From Prevotella sp. (GTDB taxonomy: Bacteria > Bacteroidota > Bacteroidia > Bacteroidales > Bacteroidaceae), in the NCBI GenBank assembly GCA_017415455.1, contig JAFQGS010000053.1, positions 1 through 63,341 on the forward strand: a stretch of DNA of 63,341 nt. Direction: 5' to 3'. Every line of letters starts with the position of its first letter. Position 1 is the first letter of the stretch. The position numbers were made by a program, and so were the translations under genes. A model generated the notes under the pieces. The model was not told the DNA's origin, did not search any database, and saw only the letters and a program-made list of their open reading frames with translations. This document shows positions 10,047-18,859 of this stretch, one piece after another.

Positions 10047-11702
10047 ATGTCAGACAAGATTAAAACATTAAGAGACTCGGCAGCAACCCGTTGGTTGGTG
10101 CTGCTATTACTGGCTTTTGCCATGTTCTGTTCATATATCTTTATGGACATTTTATCACCTATCAAAGACTTGATGCAGTCAACACGCGGATGGGATTCAA
10201 CAGCGTTCGGAACAATGCAGGGTTCAGAGACCTTCCTCAATGTCTTTGTGTTCTTCCTTATCTTTGCGGGTATCATCCTCGACAAGATGGGCGTACGCTT
10301 TACAGCCGTTCTTTCTGGTGTTGTAATGCTTATAGGTGCTGTTATCAACTGGTATGCCGTTACCGAATCATTCATGGGCAGCAGCCTTGAAGTATGGTTC
10401 ACAAACAATCTCAACTACATACCAGGTTTCGACGAACTGGGCATCTCGCCTTTCTATCTCGGAATGCCAGCATCTGCTAAGTTTGCAGCCGTAGGTTTCA
10501 TGATTTTCGGTTGTGGTTGTGAAATGGCTGGTATTACCGTTAGCCGTGGTATCGTGAAGTGGTTCAAGGGTCGTGAGATGGCACTCGCCATGGGTTCTGA
10601 AATGGCTCTTGCACGCCTTGGTGTTGCCACATGTATGATTTTCTCACCTGTTTTCGCAAAGCTTGGCGGTGACATCGACGTGTCTCGCTCTGTTGCTTTC
10701 GGCGTGGTACTTCTAATGATTGCCCTTATCATGTTCTGCGCCTACTTCTTCATGGACAAGAAGCTTGATGCACAGACATGCTAAGCAGATTAGAAAGACG
10801 ATCCGTTCAAAATCAGCGACCTCGGTCAGATTCTTTCAAGCAGCGGTTTCTGGCTTGTGGCATTGCTTTGCGTGCTCTACTATTCTGCTATCTTCCCATT
10901 CCAGAAGTATGCCGTTAACATGCTCCAGTGCAACCTCACATTCACAGAGGTTCCTGCTGATTCTTTCTGGGCAGGCAATACCGTAACCATCATCCAGTAT
11001 TGCATCATGCTTGTTGTGGCTGCTGCTGCTTTTGCAAGCAACTTCTCAAAGCAGAAGAACATGAAGTTCGGTCTTCAGATTATCGCCGTTGTTGCATTGG
11101 TAGTATTCTGCTATATGGGTTACATGCGTCAGAGTGCCGAGACAATCTTTGCCGTGTTCCCATTGCTTGCTGTAGGTATTACTCCTATCCTTGGCAACTA
11201 TGTTGACCACAAAGGTAAGGCGGCCTCTATGCTTGTGCTTGGTTCGGTACTTCTCATTGCTTGTCACCTCACCTTTGCCTTCGTTCTTCCTATGTTCAAG
11301 GGCAATGCCGTTGGCGGCGTAATAATCGCCTACATGACAATCCTTGTGCTTGGAGCAAGTTTCTCACTCGTTCCTGCATCACTTTGGCCAAGCGTACCAA
11401 AGCTTGTTGACAAAAAAATTATCGGTAGTGCATACGCTCTAATTTTCTGGATTCAGAACATTGGCCTTTGGTTGTTCCCTATGCTTATCGGTAAGGTGCT
11501 TGATGCCACCAACCCAGAGCTTGTTGAAGGTCTTAACAATGGAAGCATAACACCAGAACAGGCTGCCGTATCTTACGACTACACCGCACCGCTTGTAATG
11601 CTTGCATGCCTTGGTGTTGCCGCTCTTATTCTTGGCTTTGCCCTCAAGGCTGTCGACAAGAAGAAAGGCCTTGGTCTTGAAGAACCAAATATCAAGGGAT
11701 AA
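10047..11702 (+). pseudogene. MFS transporter broken by two in-frame stops
   Basis: From ATG 10047 the frame encodes MSDKIKTLRDSAATRW and then six membrane helices. It stops at TAA 10782-10784 and again at TAG 10791-10793. It then continues in the same frame without interruption (DDPFKISDLGQ...) through six more helices to TAA at 11702. Total length would be about 551 residues, normal for a major facilitator. The stops fall in the cytoplasmic loop between helices 6 and 7. The second half has no ATG near its start, only a GTG at 10857 inside helix 7. It is either a recent pseudogene, a pair of compensating indels, or a sequence error. The substrate is not recognisable. Confidence 0.75.
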
Positions 11703-11720
11703 TACTTAATTATATTATAC

Positions 11721-11763
11721 AAAAAGGCGAAGACACATTGTAGTAGTCTTCGCCTTTTTATTT
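11721..11763 (+). terminator. Terminator after MFS gene
   Basis: GGCGAAGAC pairs perfectly with GTCTTCGCC, flanked by A5 and T5, which extends the stem. This is a strong rho-independent terminator, about 20 bases after the MFS stop. Confidence 0.92.
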
Positions 11764-11953
11764 TACTTGTGTCCGCCATACCTTTGCGATGATGATGCGA
11801 TTATATGCAACGGTTACATCATAGAGGTAGAATAGTGAAATGATTATCTTATTGTATTCGCTTATTCGAAATTTTATTGTATCTTTAGATAAGATATTAC
11901 TGCATTCGGGATAAAAAATAATTAAAATTATTTTATTCTCCACTCATTTATTG

Positions 11954-11961
11954 TATCTTTG
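11954..11961 (+). promoter_or_regulatory. -7 box of tandem URO-D gene
   Basis: TATCTTTG lies 15 bases before ATG 11977. It argues against an upstream TTG start at 11959, which falls inside the box. A second TAnnTTTG (TACCTTTG) is at 11779-11786. The rest of the 11764-11953 gap holds no convincing gene. Confidence 0.6.
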
Positions 11962-11976
11962 TCAACAGAAATAAAA

Positions 11977-14184
11977 ATGAAAAACATGCAAAAACTTTGT
12001 TCAAAGAAATTACCGGTGGATATAGTGCTACATCCGTCGTGGTGGAATAAGAATGCTGGTATATCGTTCGACGAAAGTTTCTTCTATGACCCAAGAAGAA
12101 GAGTGGAGGATGAGAGACTCATGGAGCAAGTGCTGTATGAGCGCTTTGACGACTTAGGACTGGGCGAGGATCATCTGAAAGACTTGCCACAGATTGGTGC
12201 GGTGCACCTTGCCTCCGGCTATCTGCTCTCGGAAATGCTGGGATGCAAGATTGAGTATTTCGAAGATTCCGCCCCACAAGTCATCTGTGCTCATCGTGAG
12301 GATCTGAAGATAGACGAGGCTGGAGCATTCAAGTCGGAAGCATTCCAGAAACTGGTAAGACTGACAGAACAGTTGAAAGCGAAATATGGCTATGTTGTCG
12401 GCGACATTAACTGGGGCGGTGTGCTTAATATTGCCCTTGACGTGAGAGGAGAGGATATCTTCACCGACATGATAACACGTCCCGACGAGGTGAAGGCTTA
12501 TTTCCGCTCTATCGCAAATGTCATAGATAAGTTCGTATGGTACGTGCAAAGTCTTACAGGCAGCTCGTCTATCTCCGTCAACCGCTCCGCACGATTGTTC
12601 GACCAGCCTGTAGCCATTCATTCAGAATGCTCGCACACGATGATTTCGGAACAAGACTACCGCGACTTCATTCTGCCTATAGACATAGAATGGAGCAAGA
12701 GGCATCAGCCATACGGGATACATTACTGCGGCAAAGACCCTCATCGCCATGCCGAGGAATTTGCCAAGATTGAACGCCTGGCTTTCCTTGATGTAGGCTG
12801 GGGAGGCGATGTGGCACTTCTGAGAAAGTATCTGCCAGACACATTCTTCAACATCCGCCTGAACCCTGTGGATATTGAGACTAAGGCAAAGGATGAGCTG
12901 TATGAGATAATAAAGGAACGTGTTGTTGATGCAGGCCACGACCTTACGCTTACAGGACTATGCTGCGTGAACATGGACGACAAGGTGTCTGACGAAAGAA
13001 TAAGAGACATATACGAGATTGCCAGTGATCTGCGGATAGAGGTGGCTGATGCGGCTGGCGACACCTTCAACTTCAATCTGGCAGACAGTCAGGCAACACT
13101 TGTCCACCCTATCCCACCTAAGGACTTTTGTCTGAACGAATATGCTGATTATGCAGCCGCACTGGATGAGCGATGCAAGGAGTTCTGGAATGCCGATGAG
13201 GGCATACTTGTTTACAGACGCATGCGAGTGAAAGAGGTGTTTGCCGCTGATTCATGCAACATGGAGAAGTCGTTGCAATGGCAGTTGGGAGCCTTGAAGG
13301 AAAGTATGAAGTTCAAGGCCGACATTGCTAACTTCCTGGAACCATGGCACGGACTGGGAACAGTGGCATCGGCATACGGATTTGATTATATATGGGAACC
13401 GGGACAGGCTCCGGCTGTAAACGGCAAGTTTGCCTCTGCCAACGAACTGGTGAACGCTCCATACGTGCCTGTGGCAGAGACGGGCATAGGTAAGTTTACT
13501 CTCGACATGACACGCTATTTCGTTGAACAGACGGAAGGCAGGATACCAATGTCGTTCTGTGATGTGCAGTCACCTTTAAACACGGTGAGTAACATCATAG
13601 ACAGCAACCAGTTCTATCTTGACTTCTACGACAACCCAGGTGACATGCGCACAGCGTTGGAGCGTACATCCAAGTTGCTGACTGACTTCACCCTTGAGCA
13701 ACAAAAGATAATAGGTGACGCTCTGGCACGACCTGGCCACGGCTTTGCATCAAGCAGGATGTTCACTGGTCTTGGAATGTCGGACGACACAATAACGATG
13801 ATGCCTGACGATATTTATTTCGACATGTGCGTGCCACCAATGGTTAAGGCGGGTATGCCTTTCGGTGGTCCGGTGTTCCACTCTTGCGGAAACTGGAGCG
13901 GAAAGAAAGAAGGCATCGCCAATATAGAAGGCATACGCATGGCTGACGGCGCTTTCTCTCTTGCTACCGACCCTGGTGCCAATCCTACAGACGGCTATGC
14001 CGATGTATTTGCCGGCAAAGGCGTGGTGCTGAACGCGAGAATTGTAGGAAAACCATCGCTCGTAATCGAAAAGGTGAAGCAGCTGTGGAAACCTGGTATG
14101 AAACTGATAGTTGTAACCTATTGCGACACACCTGAAGAGCAGGCGTATGTTTATAAGAAGATAAAGAACTTGGTAAATGGGTAA
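11977..14184 (+). CDS. Tandem uroporphyrinogen decarboxylase/MtaA-like methyltransferase
   Basis: The 735-residue protein is twice the usual length (340-350) of the URO-D fold and appears to be two such domains joined near residue 390. Each half has an HxC...C set: His249, Cys251, Cys329 (Cys330 adjacent) and His635, Cys637, Cys716. The spacing (78 and 79 between the cysteines) fits the zinc site of corrinoid methyltransferases such as MtaA, MtbA and CmuA. True URO-D, which makes coproporphyrinogen, lacks this zinc set. A methyl-transfer role from a corrinoid or methylated substrate is therefore more likely than haem synthesis. That is inference: no corrinoid protein lies nearby. The start is chosen by the promoter box just upstream. 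Confidence 0.8.
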   Translation: MKNMQKLCSKKLPVDIVLHPSWWNKNAGISFDESFFYDPRRRVEDERLMEQVLYERFDDLGLGEDHLKDLPQIGAVHLASGYLLSEMLGCKIEYFEDSAPQVICAHREDLKIDEAGAFKSEAFQKLVRLTEQLKAKYGYVVGDINWGGVLNIALDVRGEDIFTDMITRPDEVKAYFRSIANVIDKFVWYVQSLTGSSSISVNRSARLFDQPVAIHSECSHTMISEQDYRDFILPIDIEWSKRHQPYGIHYCGKDPHRHAEEFAKIERLAFLDVGWGGDVALLRKYLPDTFFNIRLNPVDIETKAKDELYEIIKERVVDAGHDLTLTGLCCVNMDDKVSDERIRDIYEIASDLRIEVADAAGDTFNFNLADSQATLVHPIPPKDFCLNEYADYAAALDERCKEFWNADEGILVYRRMRVKEVFAADSCNMEKSLQWQLGALKESMKFKADIANFLEPWHGLGTVASAYGFDYIWEPGQAPAVNGKFASANELVNAPYVPVAETGIGKFTLDMTRYFVEQTEGRIPMSFCDVQSPLNTVSNIIDSNQFYLDFYDNPGDMRTALERTSKLLTDFTLEQQKIIGDALARPGHGFASSRMFTGLGMSDDTITMMPDDIYFDMCVPPMVKAGMPFGGPVFHSCGNWSGKKEGIANIEGIRMADGAFSLATDPGANPTDGYADVFAGKGVVLNARIVGKPSLVIEKVKQLWKPGMKLIVVTYCDTPEEQAYVYKKIKNLVNG

Positions 14185-14212
14185 ATGGGTAAATGGGTAG
14201 ATGAGTTGATGA
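14173..14212 (+). repeat. 8-base tandem repeat over a stop codon
   Basis: GTAAATGG occurs three times perfectly (14173, 14181, 14189), followed by two diverged copies. The TAA stop of the tandem URO-D gene at 14182-14184 lies inside it. Eight is not a multiple of three, so gain or loss of a copy would change the last residues of the protein. Confidence 0.8.
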
Positions 14213-14353
14213 GTTTATTGACGATGTTATGAGATTTAATGTTGACGTTCTCATTATCGTTCACGTTAATAGATATTGTCTGAACTCCTAAGAGAAGAAT
14301 ACTCCTCAAAAAAACAATAATTTCTGTCCTTAATTAAGAAGTTAAATATACGA

Positions 14354-14389
14354 ACAAGGGTGAGCCAAATAATTTTGGTTCACCCTTGT
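14354..14389. terminator. Bidirectional terminator
   Basis: ACAAGGGTGAGCCAAA pairs with TTTGGTTCACCCTTGT (one G:U) around a 4-base loop. It sits between the converging tandem URO-D gene and the POT transporter gene and can serve both. Confidence 0.88.
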
Positions 14390-14411
14390 TTATTTTATCT
14401 CAACGAAATGA

Positions 14412-15923
14412 TTAACAAACCTTCTCCAATCGCTTCATCATAGCAAACATGAAGATAGCTGAGAGGATACAGAGAGTGATGAATACTGTCCATGTTATCC
14501 ACAAAGGAATGTCTCCCCAGAGAACACCACCAACAAGAACAAGCTGATTACCGATAGCAGTAGCAACAAACCAGCCACCCATCATCATACCCTTGAACTT
14601 TGGAGGAGCCACCTTAGAAACGAATGAGATACCCATAGGGCTAAGGAGAAGCTCTGCAAAGGTAAGAACAAGATATGTGCTGATGAGCCAGTTGGCAGAA
14701 ACGAATGTTCCATTAGCACCGGCAGCTGCCTGCTCGTTTGGTGTAAGAAGACCGAATGAGCCAAATGCCATTACTGAGAAACCTGCAGCGGCTACAAGCA
14801 TACCATATGCAATCTTACGTGGTGCAGAAGGCTCTTTGCCTTTGGCAGCAAGAGAGCCGAAGATGGCAAGGCTTACTGGTGTAAGAGCCACGACATAGAA
14901 TGGGTTGAACTGCTGGAAGATAGGTGCACTTACATCAACTGAACCATTAAGGTTTGTGTACTTCCAAACCAATATGCCAACAGCAACAAGTATCACAGCC
15001 GCTGATATAGCCTTTGCATTGCTTGTCTTGCTCTGGAAGAGAGAGAAAGCAGCATATACAATAAAGATAATCAGCACGAGGTTCCATACGTCGAATGCCA
15101 TGCTCTGAACACCCTCAGATGTCTTCTGCGTAAACTCATCTGCAAAATAGGTCAGTGACAGACCGTTCTGATGGAATGCCATCCAGAAGAAGATGACAAC
15201 AGCAAACACAAGACAGAGAGCAACGATGCGTGCCTTGTTCTCCTCTTTTGGCAGTTCCTCTACCTGAACCTCTGCCTTTGCTTTCTTTGTTCCACCCTCA
15301 ACATGACGGAATGTAGGACGGCATATATAATAAATAATGATAGAGAGCACAAGAGAGGCACATGCCACAGCAAAAGCAAAATGATAAGAATCGTTTACGC
15401 TATAGCCTAACTCTGTTTGTGCCCATTTCATAATCTCAACGGCTGCTGTAGGTGCGAAAAGGGCACCGATGTTGATAGCCATGTAGAAGATAGAGAAACC
15501 TGAGTCGCGCTTGTCTGCATACTTAGCCTCGTTGTAAAGGTCGCCAACCATTACCTGCAGGTTGCCTTTAAAGAGTCCGGTACCAAAACCGATAAAAACC
15601 AATGCCGCAAGCATCACCACAAGTGCTACAGAATCACCACCAAGCGGCAACGACAGCAACAGATAGCCTCCGAACATAATCATAATACCGATTGTAACCA
15701 TCTTGCCGAAACCAAACTTATCGGCCATCATACCTCCTATCAATGGGAAGAAATACACAAGACCAAGGAATGTACTGTAGATATATCCTGCAGTAGCAGC
15801 CTCGAGTCCGAAATTAGCTCTAAGGAAAAGAGCAAATACAGCAAGCATCGTGTAATAACCGAATCGCTCACCGGTGTTGGCTAACGCCAACGCATAAAGT
15901 CCTTTAGGTTGTCCTTCAAACAT
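14412..15923 (-). CDS. POT/PTR family peptide transporter
   Basis: This 503-residue inner membrane protein belongs to the proton-dependent oligopeptide transporter branch of the MFS and imports di- and tripeptides. It shows about 12-14 helices, the signature stretch GTGLFKGNLQVMVGDLY, and FSIFYMAINIGALFAP (PTR2 signature). The family motif ExxERFxYY reads NTGERFGYY here, so the first Glu is Asn16 while Glu19-Arg20 are kept. The gene starts 20 bases after the PorT-like gene on the same strand and is probably the last gene of a three-gene operon, ahead of the bidirectional terminator. Confidence 0.93.
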   Translation of the reverse strand: MFEGQPKGLYALALANTGERFGYYTMLAVFALFLRANFGLEAATAGYIYSTFLGLVYFFPLIGGMMADKFGFGKMVTIGIMIMFGGYLLLSLPLGGDSVALVVMLAALVFIGFGTGLFKGNLQVMVGDLYNEAKYADKRDSGFSIFYMAINIGALFAPTAAVEIMKWAQTELGYSVNDSYHFAFAVACASLVLSIIIYYICRPTFRHVEGGTKKAKAEVQVEELPKEENKARIVALCLVFAVVIFFWMAFHQNGLSLTYFADEFTQKTSEGVQSMAFDVWNLVLIIFIVYAAFSLFQSKTSNAKAISAAVILVAVGILVWKYTNLNGSVDVSAPIFQQFNPFYVVALTPVSLAIFGSLAAKGKEPSAPRKIAYGMLVAAAGFSVMAFGSFGLLTPNEQAAAGANGTFVSANWLISTYLVLTFAELLLSPMGISFVSKVAPPKFKGMMMGGWFVATAIGNQLVLVGGVLWGDIPLWITWTVFITLCILSAIFMFAMMKRLEKVC

Positions 15924-15943
15924 ATTAAAATTATTTTAAGTGA

Positions 15944-16690
15944 TTAATTATTTTTTGTTCTTACTATATCAAAGAGATATGTCAACTTAATGACGATATT
16001 GCCATAATTTGATTTACTGAAGTAATCTTTCTTTGAATCGCCATAGATATTACCAAGTCCGTAATAATAGCGCCCCTCAAGTTGGAAATGTCCAAGTTTG
16101 GGATGAGAATACTCAATACCAAGTCCGGCAGCGATACCATAGTCAAACTTATTCTCTATGGCCATCGTATCCTGAGCCACGACATTACTTACACGGTCGG
16201 TAGTATTGCGATCGGCAAAGTTAAAGTTCATATCAGTCTTCTCGCTCATATATATACCCATCTGCGGACCTGCCTGAAAGAAGAAGTTGAAGCCTTTCTT
16301 CTCCTTACCCCATGCCAGATGTGCAAATACCGGTATCTGTATATAATTAATGGTGCGGCTGTACTCCTCCGGCATACCTGTAATCTTGTTTATCACAGGA
16401 CCGTCATTAATATCAAGAATGTCTTCCTTCCATCCTATCTTTGAGTAGTTAACCTCAGCCTGAACAGAACAAATGGTATTGAAATATTTCTCACATACAT
16501 ATCTGAAAGACAATCCGGCTGTCATTCCTCCATGGAAACCCTGATTCACCTTTGGCGTGAATCCTACATTACTAAGAATATATCCGCCATTAACACCAAT
16601 ACTCAAGTCGTTGCGGTGCTCCCCTATCTGAGCCTTTGCACATATCGACATGAGTAAAAACAATAAGATATGTAGTTTACGCATTTTCAT
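15944..16690 (-). CDS. PorT-like outer membrane beta-barrel protein
   Basis: The protein has 248 residues with a signal peptide (KLHILLFLLMSICAKAQ). The rest alternates hydrophobic and polar residues in strands (LSIGVNGGYILSNVGF, GLSFRYVCEKYF, NIVIKLTYLFDI), as in the small outer membrane barrels grouped as OMP_b-brl_2 or PorT-like. In Porphyromonas PorT serves T9SS, but most members of this broad family have no known role. Its ATG shares one base with the stop of the upstream gene (TAATG), suggesting translational coupling. A second Met at 16684 is a possible start. Confidence 0.82.
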   Translation of the reverse strand: MKMRKLHILLFLLMSICAKAQIGEHRNDLSIGVNGGYILSNVGFTPKVNQGFHGGMTAGLSFRYVCEKYFNTICSVQAEVNYSKIGWKEDILDINDGPVINKITGMPEEYSRTINYIQIPVFAHLAWGKEKKGFNFFFQAGPQMGIYMSEKTDMNFNFADRNTTDRVSNVVAQDTMAIENKFDYGIAAGLGIEYSHPKLGHFQLEGRYYYGLGNIYGDSKKDYFSKSNYGNIVIKLTYLFDIVRTKNN

Positions 16691-18027
16691 TAGAAATTGA
16701 TTGTTGAAATTGTCCTGTTAGGATTATAGTGAACAAACATAAAACTCTTGTTGCGATATCCGCCGGCAATACCAGAACGTACAAAGTGCATCCTTGTCTG
16801 CAAAGCTTCACTATTCTCTTGAGAGCCATTGAAGTTAGCACCGTCTTTGCTAATACCTTTTATGAAATACATTCCATGGTCATAACCTGTGAGTGCGAAA
16901 CGTGGGATGTAGTCCATCATATCACTATTAAACCATTTTTTATATTCCGTCTGAAAGGCACGGGTTTTATTGATTTGAGGATTATAATAGAAGTATGTTG
17001 GGATATAGGTATCATACTCAAAGAACTTCTGCTGGTTATATTTGGCATACATAAGCCATTCTGTATATCCAAACAGAGATATTGCAAGAGAAGGTATCTG
17101 GGCTTTCAACGCATCCAACTTCTTTATCACAGCTGTCAGCTCAGGCGAGCGGCCTGTATTCAGAATAACAACATTAGGCTGGGTATTACTGAAAGCCTTT
17201 GCGAACATTTCCGCACTTGAGTTTACATTTGTAATATTATAAATGCGGCCCTCTCTCTCAAGCGAACTTCTCAGCGCAGAGGTGAAGACTCCCTTTGTAC
17301 TTGTACGGTCGTTACAGTCAACAACAACCACATGATAATTCTTGAAACGAGCGGAAAACTGCTGAATAATATCATTGTTCAAATCTTCCGGAGACTGATA
17401 TATCTGGAATATATTAGGACAGGTGTCAACGTCGTCTCCACTGATAGAGAAAGGAATAACAAGCTTTATATTGTTCTTGCGTGCGAAATCAGCAAGCGGC
17501 CCAACCTGCTTTGTGTAAAGCGGACCGAATATCACATCACACTTGTCCGCGCCATTCTGAACCAGGAAGGTGTTAATATCAGCATCTATATTGACATTCC
17601 ATGCCTTTACGTCTATGGAATATCCCTCTTGCTTTAGTTTTCCGAATGCCATGAGCATACCACGGTAGTACTCCACCATTCTCCGCCCATCACCATCCAC
17701 ATCATGAAGAGGCAGCATAACGCCAACCTTCACCGGACGATGATATACAGTTGATGCCTTAGACTGCTCAGGAGATTTTTTCGGAGACGGAAATGGTATA
17801 TATATATAGTCACCTTTCTTAAGCTCATAACCAGGATGATTCATCTCCGGATTTGCCTTAACAAGTTCATCTACAGTAATGCCATATTTCTTTGATATGC
17901 CAAAGAGAGTCTCCTTACGTTTAACCTTATGCATTTCCTGCCACTTCTTATCCTGAGATGACATTGGAGCACAAAAACAAAGCACCATGAACAGAACTAC
18001 AAGTCTGAGAAAAGGTATCATATACAT
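16690..18027 (-). CDS. LysM plus type 1 periplasmic-binding-fold protein
   Basis: This 445-residue exported protein begins with a signal peptide (MIPFLRLVVLFMVLCFCAPMSSQ; MIP at 18021 is an alternative start). A LysM peptidoglycan-binding domain follows at about residues 30-80 (HKVKRKETLFGISKKYGI). Residues 95-445 match the Leu/Ile/Val-binding, branched-chain ABC receptor fold (VKVGVMLPLHD, ADKCDVIFGPLYTKQVGPLADFA in parts, FALTGYDHGMYFIKG). No ABC permease is near. It may anchor to peptidoglycan and bind a periplasmic ligand or lipoprotein, similar to LpoA-like regulators, which share the fold. That role is inference. It is the first gene of the operon with PorT-like and POT genes. Confidence 0.85.
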   Translation of the reverse strand: MYMIPFLRLVVLFMVLCFCAPMSSQDKKWQEMHKVKRKETLFGISKKYGITVDELVKANPEMNHPGYELKKGDYIYIPFPSPKKSPEQSKASTVYHRPVKVGVMLPLHDVDGDGRRMVEYYRGMLMAFGKLKQEGYSIDVKAWNVNIDADINTFLVQNGADKCDVIFGPLYTKQVGPLADFARKNNIKLVIPFSISGDDVDTCPNIFQIYQSPEDLNNDIIQQFSARFKNYHVVVVDCNDRTSTKGVFTSALRSSLEREGRIYNITNVNSSAEMFAKAFSNTQPNVVILNTGRSPELTAVIKKLDALKAQIPSLAISLFGYTEWLMYAKYNQQKFFEYDTYIPTYFYYNPQINKTRAFQTEYKKWFNSDMMDYIPRFALTGYDHGMYFIKGISKDGANFNGSQENSEALQTRMHFVRSGIAGGYRNKSFMFVHYNPNRTISTINF

Positions 18028-18048
18028 CCTAATAATTAATTTTGCCTA

Positions 18049-18056
18049 CAAAAATA
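18049..18056 (-). promoter_or_regulatory. -7 box of LysM/PBP1 operon
   Basis: The minus strand reads TATTTTTG, 21 bases before ATG 18027. It is divergent from the box of the next gene, 42 bases apart. Confidence 0.6.
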
Positions 18057-18090
18057 CAAAAAAAAGAGCGGCTAAATCAACTTTATTGCG

Positions 18091-18098
18091 TATTTTTG
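18091..18098 (+). promoter_or_regulatory. -7 box of CHU_C gene
   Basis: TATTTTTG lies 21 bases before ATG 18120. An upstream TTG reading at 18042 would start ahead of this box, so 18120 is the preferred start. Confidence 0.6.
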
Positions 18099-18119
18099 CA
18101 TAAATTACAATCATATTAT

Positions 18120-18848
18120 ATGACTTCCCGATTATTATCAATATTCATCACCAGCATAATTCTCGCTGGTGTATCCGTTAAGACCAAGGCACAAAACGAG
18201 TATCCAACCATTAACCCTACGGCAATATATATAACCGATGAAGGTGAGGAAGAGAATGAGGCTATATCCGCATCTGCACCACTTACGGGCAGATTTCTTG
18301 CGAATCCTGAGAACATCGGTGCATATTCACCTTACTACGAGTGGAGGTTCACGTTGGAGGGTGAGAACGAGCCATACCTGACACGATATGAGGAAAACAC
18401 TGAGTACACATTTACGACAGCAGGATCACACAGCATTGTGCTGTATGCAACATTCGTAAACGGCAACGATACCATAGCATATACTCAGGAATATTGGGAC
18501 GAGGTGGGTCCGCTAAGGGCTACGATAAGCGAGAGCAAACTGGAGATGCCGAATGCGTTCTCTCCTAACGGTGACGGCATTAACGACATATACAAGGCAA
18601 AAGAAGGATATCAGTCTATCGTTAAGTTTGAGGCATATATATTTAACAGATGGGGACAGAAGATATTTGAGTGGAATGACCCTGCACAAGGATGGGATGG
18701 AACCCATAAGGGCAAGGACGTCAAAGACGGGGTATACTTCGTATTGGTAAAAGCCAAAGGGGCTGACGGACGTACTTTTACAATCAAAAGAGACGTAAAC
18801 CTGCTGAGAGGATACACTGAAAGCAGTACGATTGGAGGAGGTGAATAG
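18120..18848 (+). CDS. Gliding-motility C-terminal domain (T9SS type B) protein
   Basis: The 242-residue exported protein has a signal peptide (MTSRLLSIFITSIILAGVSVKTKAQ), a PKD-like central part with repeated Tyr and Thr strands (about 30-140), and a C-terminal domain of the gliding motility-associated CHU_C type: PNAFSPNGDGINDIYK, FEAYIFNRWGQKIFEW and DGVYFVLVKAKG. Such domains direct cargo through T9SS to the surface. Nothing indicates an enzyme. The start at 18120 is set by the signal peptide and promoter box. uvrA begins 11 bases after its stop, so the two are likely cotranscribed. Confidence 0.87.
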   Translation: MTSRLLSIFITSIILAGVSVKTKAQNEYPTINPTAIYITDEGEEENEAISASAPLTGRFLANPENIGAYSPYYEWRFTLEGENEPYLTRYEENTEYTFTTAGSHSIVLYATFVNGNDTIAYTQEYWDEVGPLRATISESKLEMPNAFSPNGDGINDIYKAKEGYQSIVKFEAYIFNRWGQKIFEWNDPAQGWDGTHKGKDVKDGVYFVLVKAKGADGRTFTIKRDVNLLRGYTESSTIGGGE

Positions 18849-18859
18849 CACGGCTGATT

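Noticed and set aside
10782..10793. Stop codon readthrough or recoding in the MFS gene
   Set aside because: Two different stops (TAA and TAG) with no recoding signal or selenocysteine context; mutation or sequence error is simpler.
11758..11943. 61-residue reading frame on the minus strand
   Set aside because: It is AT-rich, ends within the MFS terminator, has no promoter of its own and shows no family features.
11977..14184. HemE (uroporphyrinogen decarboxylase) as the function
   Set aside because: The double length and two HxC...C zinc sets fit the methyltransferase branch; no haem genes are nearby.
18042..18119. Longer N-terminus for the CHU_C protein from TTG
   Set aside because: It would begin upstream of the -7 box and place 26 residues ahead of the signal peptide.
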